A stretch of 64,000 nucleotides of DNA, taken from assembly GCA_030867875.1 (NCBI GenBank), contig JAOWCC010000577.1:80271740-80335739 (forward strand). The letters are read 5' to 3'. Below are positions 43,166 through 53,865 of this stretch, one piece after another. Each line of letters begins with the position of its first letter. Within the stretch, counting starts at the first letter, position 1. The position numbers were made by a program, and so were the translations under genes. A model generated the notes under the pieces. It did no database searches. It was given only the letters and a program-made list of their open reading frames with translations, and was not told the origin of the DNA. This stretch comes from Actinernus sp. WN-2022 (Eukaryota; Cnidaria; Anthozoa; Actiniaria; Actinernidae).

Positions 43166-43882
43166 GGGACGGACCATTAGAAAAGTTATGGGGGGGATTC
43201 TCAAGCTGCATGAATTTTTTTTTACTCCAGTTTGCTGTGTAGCAATTTTTTTCCCACTAAGATCTCATGCACGTTTTTTTTTTGAAAAAAATTTATGTAC
43301 TAATCTATTCAATTTGGAATATTAAGTTATTCCAAATTTAGCTATCTTTGTACTTAACAGTTCTTGTCCTAAGTAAACCTTAAGAGCCATCACATGGTTC
43401 TCAAACTCAAGAGTTTATCCAATCTTCAACTCCCTCGAGGAAAGAAAGATCTCCAAATCCCTTCCTTTGAAGGGAATACGCCGTCTGTGTATAGGCTATC
43501 GAAGAAGGAAATTTATTTATTTTCCCCGCTTCGCAGCGTCCTCCCTCTTTGTCTCTTGCATTGCATTAACAATAGGAAATGAACAATCTGAAATCTACAA
43601 TGTGTACTGTCTAGTGTTTCTCGGCCAATGGAAATCGAGATGTAGTTTATGCAAAATTATGCCAGAACAAGATTAACGACAGTGTAGCACAGACGTCCCT
43701 TGCGAATTTTGAGGGGAGACGTACGGCTGTACATAGGCTATCAAGTAGAGGATGCTGTTCGCAGGCTACTATCCACCTCCATGTATGATTTTTTTCTGTG
43801 TTGCTGGCTGTGCATGGATATTTTTTTTGATAATTTTCCCTTATATGGATTTGTTTTTTGGAATCCCCCCCATAACTTTTAA
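43166..43882. mobile_element. MITE with GTTATGGGGGGGATTC inverted ends
   Basis: GGGACGGACCATTAGAAAAG followed by TTATGGGGGGGATTC at the left; GAATCCCCCCCATAACTTTT at the right. In the other units the flanks (GAGCTGTTA and GCGGA/CAAACTTTGAG) are joined by about 70 bp that are missing here, so insertion was accompanied or followed by a deletion and the right outer end is truncated. Confidence 0.65.
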
Positions 43883-44125
43883 GCGGAAAAACTTTGAGAT
43901 ATTAAGAAATGGTCTAAAGAACAGGAGACTGCAGGATATAGGTAATATTATGTATAGAGTTAAGAATAGTATTTGCTCTAAGTATGTCTGTGATATTACT
44001 GATTTCGTTGAATAATACAACATACATCTTAAGTGTCAAAGAATTTCAGATTCCTGTCTGACCAGAATAACCGAGGAAGCGAGGGACCACCCCGACCCCA
44101 ACATTCGGGTGTATGCTTTGACTAA

Positions 44126-44681
44126 GGCCATCCCAATAAAATGTTTCGTTTACCAACGCGCGACCGACCCATTTTTGGGGGGCGGGGGAGATATAGGGAA
44201 AAAATACAAGATTTAAAAGCGACGCATGTTTTTAACTATACCTCTTTTTCGAGCTCTCTACGTATTAGTTTCTTGCCTTTCTCATGCAAAGTTTCAATCA
44301 ACAACTAGTAGAGGAAAAAGTGGTTGAGGTATACATGAACATTTTTACGCGAGTCTTCAAGCCGACTTGGGGTGCGTTCGATTGACTGAATAAACAGAAT
44401 GATCACTACAAAACACTTGTGTCAGGATTTTTTAGCCACTGAAATACTAAATGTATCCTGAATATCATGTCAGCAAGTGTTTGTAGCTTACAGTGCAAAA
44501 TTTGCCCGAACCAGTGATTTTCAGAGACTATTCCATCTATTCCTATTCCGGAATACGCTCAATCGAACGCACCCTTGGTTCCAGATTTTTAAACTTAATA
44601 TATACATTGTTTTAGCGACCGACCGAACCACCATCACGAGCCAGAGGGCGATGGTAAACGAAACATTTTATTGAGATGGCC
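44126..44681. mobile_element. Harbinger-like MITE, copy 1 (TAA duplication)
   Basis: Starts GGCCATCCCAATAAAATG, ends with the complement GGCCATCTCAATAAAATG; TAA flanks both sides (44123-44125, 44682-44684), the 3-bp TWA type used by PIF/Harbinger elements. Carries a nested MITE at 44371-44573. Confidence 0.8.
44371..44573. mobile_element. Nested 203-bp MITE (GGTGCGTTCGATTGA TIRs)
   Basis: TIR GGTGCGTTCGATTGA and its complement; flanked by CTTGG on both sides. Small size and no coding content. Confidence 0.75.
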
Positions 44682-45942
44682 TAACAAGCTACTAGTCATG
44701 TGTAACATTTTCTGATGATTTTCTTTTTAACTTGACGTAAGCCCCTCCTCCGCGCAAGCAAAACCGACGCTAAGTAACGCTAAGTAATTAGTATAATTGC
44801 TATTGTTTTAATATTGTGCAACTTGGGAAGAACCGCCAACAAGTTGATCGTATTGTAGCAGTTTAAAGGTCTCAAAACTATAACGAGAGTGCAATCCAAA
44901 TCGAAGAACATTTAGCAAATGATTTAACCTATGAATTAGATATTGAAATACGTCGAAAGTCAGACAAAGATTGTTGTTCAACCATTGACAGCTTGAAGTG
45001 TGATTGGAAGTTATAAATAGGCAACTGAAGAGAACAACAAAAGAATCACACGGAAACAGTCTCCGGATCTGATTTCTACAACAAATAAGGTTGGAATTTT
45101 GAAAATGGCCTTTTTAGTGTATTTTCTGAACCTCTAATTTTTTAAGAAGCGTGAAATAGGCATAAATGCGCTGGACCCGTAGATAGACAGTTGACCTGTC
45201 AAGGTCAAATATGTACGTTTTTCAACAGACTTTGAACAGCTCTAGCGTCACGCACAAATATTTACCCCAATAAATATTTACAGTAATCGAGAGATCGGCT
45301 AGATAACCTTTCGAAAATTCAAAACACCTGAAGCTTGATCCATGATATGAAATTACCCATTACCGTATAATCAGCCTTTCTTCGCTGTTATTGTTTACAC
45401 ATTTTCGCTGATTAGATCCCTCCAAGGTGATCCAGTATTATACTTCGTCCGTTGGTCCCTGCAGTTTTACAATATTTCGCATAACATTGGTTGCTTGGAT
45501 ATAGATGATGTTACCGTCTGGGAATCACAATATAATTTAGCCTTAAGACGTATTTAGCTCTTGCACGCAAACGTATTATCAACACTGGCTTAGTAACAAG
45601 CATACATTTTTCTTTTTATCATATCATACTTCAAATCAATTTATGAAAAATATTAAAAGCAGCCCTGATCTCGCCCATCAGTTAGTGTAATTTATGTTAG
45701 TTGAGGTACGGAATTCACAGAAATGAATATTTTGCTGGCACGGAACAGAAGCCTGGGGAGAGTAGTGCTGAGAATTATGGGTAATGTAGTGTGCCATAAT
45801 TAGGTGACTGTTAAGAGTTTGAATTCAGTCTAGGTCAGCCTTGCTACCTTGCTTCATTTTGGAAGAAACCGAAGTTAAAAAGAACACCGAACGCAACAAC
45901 GAAGACCTCATTTCTCAGATGTGATTACTCTTATAAAGAACT

Positions 45943-46197
45943 ATGGCCGCCCTTAAAAGGTCTAATGACTCACAAAGTGCAGCAGAACAGATTAGAGAAA
46001 TTAAGCAGATAAAAACTTCAGGTGGAACGCCCTCATTCAAAAAAAAAAAAAAAAAAAAAAAAAGCAACGAGGAACAGTACAAATCCGCTAAAGCCGTACT
46101 AGAAGCGGTCAAAGATGAGGAGGAGGAGAAAACTACCTACAGAGCAGAAGCGAGAGTTGTGAAATTGACTAAGCTTTTCACATCCTCCAGAGCCTAA
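45943..46197 (+). pseudogene. Ngaro gag-like N-terminal ORF
   Basis: 84 codons, starting with ALKRSNDSQSAAEQIREI, a poly-Lys run (24 A), NEEQYKSAKAVLEAV and a basic end. The KKK-x-NEEQY pattern is typical for gag-like ORF1 of DIRS/Ngaro elements. Shortly after the stop, other frames continue with protein-like text (46207-46595), so the ORF is truncated by mutation. Confidence 0.5.
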
Positions 46198-47804
46198 CAT
46201 AAAAGAGTGAGGGAAACTCCAAGTCATAATCTGGCTCCCAGATTACCACTTTATACCACACAGACGACACAATTGGAAAACCCACAGAAACGCTTGCTAC
46301 ACAGGCTATCTGGACGCTGGTTGGCGAATTGTCCTGACTTCCTTGCCGCTCGTCAAATGCTCCATAAACGACTAGGCGAAAGTGTCGACACTTACGAAAA
46401 AGGTGTAGTATGTTCCGGTTAACTGAAATTTTTGATTTTGTCATTGTGAGTTCCTTAGAGGTTGATTGTGGTATTAGTATACGTAACGTACCAGAGGTTG
46501 AATGCCAACAACTTGAAAACATTAATACTAAATTTAAAACTTCTCAGAGGCGCAACTCTGTTAGGGGAAGATTACGTAGAGCTTTTAAACAATGAGTGGC
46601 AATGGTGTGCCTCGGTTTAATTGTTTTATATGTTGTCTACATTGGCTATAGCTACTTATTGCCGTTTTTGTACATTCCTGGTCCTTAAAAGGCACACAAT
46701 AATAAGTCTGCTCTTGATGAAGCCGTGTTTGTAGAAGAAGCGATTAATGAACTATCGTGTCTTGATTGTATTTCAGAAGTGTCAGACCAAGTCGAATATT
46801 GTTAACCATTATCTGTTTCTTTTCAGAAGTCCGTAAGTTAATTCTAGATCTTCCACATACAAATAAGTGTATCTATATAAGAACAAGTTTAGATGAGAAG
46901 ATTTGTCTGTCCTCAAAGGAATTTGTTAAGCCTGGAGCACTTCATGTGCAGTCTTTCGACTTGAATGCGGTTATTACGACGTAGTAATTTTTGAAGAACA
47001 AACGACATATTGGTTGTTTTCCTGGATATTTACAGACGAATCGCGCGTTTTGCCTTTCGGTTTCAGTTCAAAACCATATTTCGTTAAGGCCGAATTGCTC
47101 AAAACTGATATTTAAAAAGTGGAGATCTGAAGGAAATCTACTGTAGTGTATATATACTATGGACTTGTAGCAGCATTCAGTTATATTCTAGCACGGCAAA
47201 TTGTCAGTTTACAAGAGCATTCCGACCTGTTTAAGTTCGGTTCCTACCTATTGAAGTTAATTCTCATTGGAAATATATTTGGTGCCCTAATTAATTTAAC
47301 GCGTCAGATGCTACCATTTCTGCTAAAGATAAAAGAATTCAAAGCTTGTCAAAAGATCTTACCGCAGTGTTCGATTCATTAAGTTCCACATTCCATGTTA
47401 AGAAAATTGGCATTATTTGCGGCAAAGTTATTTTAGTTGTAATTGCGTGCAATGGGGAATGTTTATAGACTTATGACAAGGAATATTTTCGCTGTTATCA
47501 CTCTGCAATTCCGCTACCAAATCAGCAGTTGTATGTTACTAGGCTTATTCTGTCTGTTATAGAACTTAGGTCGTTAATAAACTTAACGGTATCCCTTTAT
47601 GGCCTGTTAAGCATAGACTGACTGAGTCTATTCCAGTGACGCATCCGCTACAGCATGTGGAAGTACATTAGAATTTGAAGGAAAGGTTTTTCCACCAAAA
47701 TAGGTCAGAAATTGAAATGTCTCAAATTTCTACTTAATAGAGTCGGTTGTATACAGTCTCCCTGTCTGTCAAAGCGTTTGCTCATAAACTGTGTCATGGA
47801 TGGC

Positions 47805-48640
47805 TTACAGACATTTATATAAATGTAGCCAAAATTGTCATGAACGTTCTAGGTGCCATATCTACATTTCATCACTTTAGATATTTATCACAGACCTATG
47901 GATTCCTAGATAGTTAAATTGTTATGCAGAAGAATTAGTAGAATAATAGATTATGACGATTATACTATTAATGATGACGGATTTCTTAGTACTGACCAAT
48001 TATGGGGTCAGCACATGTGCGATAGGTTCGCATGCCGTTACAAGGCTAAGTTGCCGAAGTTTAATACTCATTATCAGCAACTACGAACTTGCGGGGTAAA
48101 TGCATTTTACAGACAATGTAAACAACGTAGCCAAAATTGTCACGAATGGCTCTGAGGTCCCCTATCTACAGTTTCGGTATCGCTTTAGATATTTATCAGA
48201 CCTGTATCAAGGGAATAAGTTTGGAGGCACAATGGCCGGATTCCAAGATACCTAAATTGTTATGTCGAAGAAATTAGTAGAATAATAGATTATGACGATC
48301 ATCGATACTATTAATGACTACGCATTTCTTAGTATTCACCATTTATGGGGTCACGTGCGATAGGTTCGCATGCTGTTACAAGGTTAATTTGTCGAAATTT
48401 AATACCCAGTATATATTATAAACCACGAACTTGCGGGGTAAATGCATTTTACAGACAATGTAAACGCAGCCAAAATTGTCATGAACGGCTCTGAAGTCCT
48501 ATATGGGGTCCGCACACGTGCGATAGGTTCGCATGCTTGTTACAAGGCTAAGGTGCCAAAGGCTAAGGTGCCAAAGTTTAATACTCGGTATTATCGACCA
48601 CGATATTGTGGGATAAATGCATTTTCCCAGGATTGGGGGT
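47805..48640 (+). pseudogene. Ngaro RNase H-like segment, tandemly repeated
   Basis: At 47919-48155 the frame reads RRISRIIDYDDYTINDDGF, WGQHMCDRFACRYKAKLPKF and CGVNAF, matching the DIRS/Ngaro RNase H end (S-R-x(2)-D-x-D-D, W-G-x(4)-D-R-F-A, G-V-[DN]-A-F). The block of about 340 bp occurs two to three times (47805, 48108, 48460), the last ending GINAFSQDWG. Later copies are frameshifted. Confidence 0.6.
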
Positions 48641-50652
48641 TATGACAACAATTACTTATGTCAGCCTGTCTATCTGACTTGTAAAGTAATTGATTACACG
48701 AGTACGTAATGCTAGAGACATGTATTGTACCGCTGTGAAATTGAGTCATTTCTGGCCTGTACTTTCTTCAGATGAGATACATTGGAGTGATTTCGTCCAA
48801 GATTGGGTAGTTTTAAGCAATAAATAATCCGGAGTTGTTTATGAGAGGTAAAGCCAATTAACAATTGTATATTTGGCAATAAACGTTTATGTTTTTCAAC
48901 TAGGAATGGTGTTATGTTTCTGCACAGATTTTGAAAGAATTTGTGTAACACGTAATCGCTGAAAATGTGTTTTCAGTCGGCCCTAAAGGGGTACCCTGGA
49001 GGGGAGTATGAGGCATTGTGGCCACGCCCTGGATGGGCATTATAATCTTACCAAGTTATGAAATTTATCGAAACTTCAATACTGACACGGTTTTTGCCAT
49101 ATCACTGCTTTCACTGTATGCCCTTATTTTTTGTTTGTTTCATTTTTCTTTCTCCAGAAGTTGCCAACGAGTTGTGATTATCAGACATTAACGAGTTGTG
49201 GTTATCAGACATTACCAGTGATAGAACCAAACAGCTAAAGGAGAACCTGAAATAAAGCAGTTCTAGCATCCAGATCCAGAGGGACTACTGAAGCCTACCT
49301 TAGAGCATTTAATAGATGGACATTATTTGCACATGAATTCTTATAAGTAAAATCTGTTCCCGCCAATCCATTTCATTGGCGCTATATTTACAGTATTTGA
49401 TAGAGACATCCAAGTCTACATCTAGCATAAATTGTGTTTTGTCCATTTACTAAGGTTGTATATATATATATATATGTCTAAGGCCGGAATTAACGAAATT
49501 CCAGTGATATTTTATTTGGATCCATAAGCAGAAACGCCTTTTGCGTATGAAAAAGCATGTTAGCTACTCTACTTTAAGATATTGTCCCCGATAATTCCAA
49601 ATTTAGTACACATTTCAAAAGGTCTGGCGGAGCATTTTCTGCCGCTAATTCTGGTATCCCAGACAGAAACTTCCAGCGGCACGGTAGATGGAAATATGTT
49701 AATGCTAAGGACACGTATGGTAAAGACTCTATTGCGAACGGACTATAATTACTGAGAATTTTGCTAACGGGTTCACCCCTCGGGCCCTACCTTTGTAAAT
49801 CTATATGCATGTTGGGCTCGGCTGATCAACATGCCCAAGTATCCTACGTGACTGTGTGTGTCTGAATTGTGTAGTGGAGGCAAAATGTGTAATTTATGTT
49901 AGTTGAGGTACGAAATTCACAGAAATGAATATTTTGCTGGCACGGAACAGAAGCCTGGGGAGAGTAGTGCTGAGAATTATGGGTAATGTAGTGTGCCATA
50001 ATTAGGTGACTGTTAAGAGTTTGAATTCAGTCTAGGTCAGCCTTGCTACCTTGCTTCATTTTTTTAAATGATTGGTTCCAGAAGCCGGAGGCATAACGAA
50101 CATTAAGGGAAAACATTCTGGCTAGGTTAGAATCGTCCGAGTTTAATTTAAATCGGCATAAGATTGTATTTATCATATCGGACTAAATGTATTTAGATGA
50201 CCTCAGCTCCCAGAGTTGGCGGTACTGCATTGGTGGGAGTATACGTTCCCGTTTAGTCCACACAGTGGTTTTGGGTTTTCGTATCCGGCAGTGTCGAAAT
50301 AATTAATAATAGTAGTAAATAGAGACTAAAAGTTGAAGAACGAATGCCTGTAAGCAATTATGAGCAATTATATGAATAAAGGTCGTTGGGCTCGGCTGAT
50401 CAACATGCCCAAGTATCCTACGTGACTGTGTGTGTCTGAATTGTGTAGTGGAGGCAAAATGCATGTTTAACATTTAGTATTTTCGCAGTACTTCAAAGTA
50501 GTGTTATTTCCCTTTTTGAGGCAATATGCAAAGAAAGAAAGACTGAAAAGAAAGAAATAACTTGAAAGCAAACTACAACAGAATTAATCGTGATGTGTGT
50601 CGCAACTACCGATAAGCATTTTAGAGGTGACAGGATCAATTAGCATGTCAGT

Positions 50653-50668
50653 CCCGTAAGTCCGTAAC
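50653..50668 (+). other. hAT-type excision footprint
   Basis: CCCGTAAGTCCGTAAC in U3, where U1 and U2 have a single CCCGTAAC. The 8 bases are duplicated with both inner bases changed (C to G and C to T), the form left by hAT excision. The same site in U4 still holds a MITE (59220-59685). Confidence 0.7.
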
Positions 50669-50763
50669 ACTCTCAACTTTAGGACAAGAAACCATTGAGC
50701 TGTTAACTGTGTCGGCGGGAAAATAACCTCCAAGGGTAAGGGAAAATCTGATACAAGCGGACA

Positions 50764-52212
50764 AACTTTGAGATATTAAGAGAAGGTCTAAAGAACAGGA
50801 GACTGCAGGATATAGGTAATATTATGTATAGAGTTAAGAATAGTATTTGCTCTAAGTATGTCTGTGATATTACTGATTTCGTTGAATAATACAACATACA
50901 TCTTAAGTGTCAAAGAATTTCAGATTCCTGTCTGACCAGAATAACCGAGGAAGCGAGGGACCACCCCGACCCCAACATTCGGGTGTATGCTTTGACTAAG
51001 GCCATCCCAATAAAATGTTTCGTTTACCAACGCGCGACCGACCCATTTTTGGGGGGCGGGGGGGATATAGGGAAAAAAATACAAGATTTAAAAGCGACGC
51101 ATGATTTTTAACTATACCTCTTTTTCGAGCTCTCTACGTATTAGTTTCTTGCCTTTCTCATGCAAATTTTCAATCAACAACTAGTAGAGGAAAAAGTGGT
51201 TGAGGAATACATGAACATTTTTACGCGAGTCTTCAAGCCGACTTGGGGTGCGTTCGATTGACTGAATAAACAGAATGATCACTACAAAACACTTGTGTCA
51301 GGATTTTTTAGCCACTGAAATACTAAATGTATCCTGAATATCATGTCAGCAAGTGTTTGTAGCTTACAGTGCAAAATTTGCCCGAACCAGTGATTTTCAG
51401 AGACTATTCCATCTATTCCTATTCCGGAATACGCTCAATCGAACGCACCCTTGGTTCCAGATTTTTAAACTTAATATATACATTTTTTTAGCGACCGACC
51501 GAACCACCAAAACGAGCCAGAGGGCGATGGTAAACGAAACATTTTATTGAGATGGCCTAACAAGCTACTCGTCATGTGTAACATTTTCTGATGATTTTCT
51601 TTTTAACTTGACGTAAGCCCCTCCTCCGCGCAAGCAAAACCGACGCTAAGTAACGCTAAGTAATTAGTATAATTGCTATTGTTTTAATATTGTGCAACTT
51701 GGGAAGAACCGCCAACAAGTTGATCGTATTGTAGCAGTTTAAAGGTCTCAAAACTATAACGAGAGTGCAATCCAAATCGAAGAACATTTAGCAAATGATT
51801 TAACCTATGAATTGGATATTGAAATACATCGAAAGTCAGACAAAGATTGTTGTTCAACCATTGACAGCTTGAAGTGTGATTGGAAGTTATAAATAGGCAA
51901 CTGAAGAGAACAACAAAAGAATCACACTTAAACAGTCTCCGGATCTGATTTCTACAACAAATAAGGTTATAATTTTGAAAATGGCCTTTTTAGTGTATTT
52001 TCTGAACCTCTAATTTGTTAAGAAGCGTGAAATAGGCATAAATGCGCTGGACCCGTAGATAGACAGTTGACCTGTCCAGGTCAAATATGTACGTTTTTCA
52101 ACAGACTTTGAACAGCTCTAGCGTCACGCACAAATATTTGCCCAAAGAAATCTTTACAGTAATCGAGAGATAACCTTTCGAAAATTCAAAACACCTGAAG
52201 CTTGATCCATTC
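50764..52212 (+). repeat. 1.45-kb segmental duplication, copy 2
   Basis: Counterpart of 43885-45342. Confidence 0.9.
51000..51557. mobile_element. Harbinger-like MITE, copy 2, with nested MITE 51247-51449
   Basis: Same TIRs and TAA flanks (50997-50999 and 51558-51560) as copy 1. Confidence 0.8.
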
Positions 52213-52655
52213 AAAGGTTTAGCACATGGTAAAAAATAATTTTATTTTCGAGATACTTTCATCAACGTAAAATGTGTGCCTTCTGAATTAAATTATTTTT
52301 CATGTAAATAATAATACAATATTTCTCAAATGTGTAGTGCTAGATATTTAGATATCGTAGAACACGATTTGAGCATTTTTAAGACTAGATGCATGTTTGT
52401 TTTGGTACGCGAGACAGTCAAACTCGTGTCAGAATTTGGCGTGTCAAACAGTCATTTCGACTGAATTTAGTTAATTGCATTTTTCTTCGAAATAAAAAGA
52501 TATTTTTCCTAAAAAAGTGTACAGTGATTTTCGTTATACCTTAGGCTATCTGACTTTGAAATATGAAAGAAATAGTATTTTCGACCCTTGCCGCGGACTT
52601 TTAAATTTATCTGGTTTTTCCTGACATCCGCTCTTAAGTAAATTCGGAAAACATT
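52213..52655 (+). repeat. Segment present inverted at the window's right end
   Basis: 52374-52635 (GCATTTTTAAGACTAGATGC...) is the reverse complement of 63650-63900. Confidence 0.8.
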
Positions 52656-52739
52656 AACAACTAAGAAAGGCTGATTATATGGTAGTGGTTATTGATATGA
52701 AATTACCCATTACCGTATAATCAGCCTTTCTTCGTTGTT
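52656..52739. repeat. Stem-loop, copy 2
   Basis: Same arms as 39590-39671. Confidence 0.85.
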
Positions 52740-53865
52740 ATTGTTTAGACATTTTCGCTGATTAGATCCCTCCAAGGTGATCCAGTATTATACTTCGTCC
52801 GTTGGTCCCTGCAGTTTTACAATATTTCGCATAACATTGGTTGCTTGGATATAGATGATGTTACCGTCTGGGAATCACAATATAATTACTCGGGCTGCCT
52901 GTGGCAGCGCCGAGTCTTAAAATGCAAGTCTTTTTTTTTTTTATTCTGTGCAACAAGTCTTCTGCGCATGCGTTAAAGGTCAAATTCACACCAATCAGAT
53001 TGCACTGTGCTTGTCACGCAACAATCGCCAGGTTAATTTATTTACATAATTGAATACAGTAAAATCAAGATGGTGGACTTGACGGACGGCTGTACATAGC
53101 GGTCGAACATACTGTAGGCTAGTTTGAGGTACGTTTGGTAGGTTTTATGCCACATTTCATTTTACTTTCGGTCATAGTACATACCAGCGCAAACACCGTG
53201 ATTGGTACTGGTAGGCCAACACTAAAATAATTTTGACCGCGTGTTTGGCAGGTTTACCGATCTCGTATCAAGACTTGTGTACGTTATACTATGCAAGTAT
53301 ACTGAATAGCTGATTTATAGCGAAATATAGCGATTTACTAGCAAATATATATACTGTGGTTGAGCAGTTATAGCTTGCTGTACTCTATCGAAGTCTGAAA
53401 ACATCTGAATTCCTGAACTGTGAGAGCAACGTTAACAGTATACACGAAGGCAGAAATATACACATTCCGCACAGAATTATGATGAGACAAGGACTATTCA
53501 ACTCTCAAGCCTCAAGGTAAACTTAAGTTTAAATTAAAGATCTACTTTGGTCTTTTATTGTGGATTACTGTGTATGATTGTAATGTGAGTGATCTGTACA
53601 AAGTGTTCATGGTCAAAGATATTCTAGTATTCTTTACGTTGTGTTTTGTAACAGCGATTATCTGTTTGAATTTGACGAAGCTTTGCCTGGGAATAATCTT
53701 AATGTCATGGGAAATCCAACTTGTATATATCTTAAATATCAACAAAACATCCGGATCGGGGGCTGAAGAAATGGTAAGCATAAATTTATATGAACTCAAA
53801 GTGGATAAACAGCTTAAAGAAGACTGTAGATCTCGTACGCGTTTACATATAAATTCAACAGCGAC

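Larger units (their letters stand above)
39672..45342 (+). repeat. Higher-order repeat unit U2
   Basis: Contains the shared GCTGATTAGATCCCTCCAAG... block, the GAGGCAATATGC block (40034), and the GTCAGTCCCGTAAC block, interrupted by a long-TIR element (40159-43106) and a MITE (43166-43882). Its last part, 43885-45342, is almost identical to 50764-52212 in U3. Confidence 0.8.
43885..45342 (+). repeat. 1.45-kb segmental duplication, copy 1
   Basis: Matches 50764-52212 with few substitutions, including both nested MITEs, so the duplication is younger than those insertions. Confidence 0.9.
45686..50461 (+). mobile_element. Ngaro-type tyrosine-recombinase retrotransposon, degraded
   Basis: The ends show split direct repeats: A1 (45686-45860, TGTAATTTATGTTAGTTGAG...), then coding region, then B1 (49811-49887), A2 (49888-50062) and B2 (50385-50461); A1 matches A2 and B1 matches B2. 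This A1-ORFs-B1-A2-B2 order is diagnostic for the Ngaro/PAT branch of DIRS-like elements. The empty site GTTAGCATG in other units shows insertion without target duplication, as expected for tyrosine-recombinase integration. A gag-like ORF and an RNase H-like fragment are visible; reverse transcriptase and recombinase are not recognisable. Confidence 0.75.
45343..52655 (+). repeat. Higher-order repeat unit U3 (carries the Ngaro element)
   Basis: Shared blocks 45396-45685 and 50462-50760 become contiguous if 45686-50461 is removed; then the segmental duplication and 52213-52655 (a segment also present inverted at 63641-63900). Confidence 0.8.

Noticed and set aside
44477..44674. 65-codon frame duplicated at 51353-51550
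   Set aside because: It lies across the nested MITE and its conservation only reflects the recent segmental duplication.
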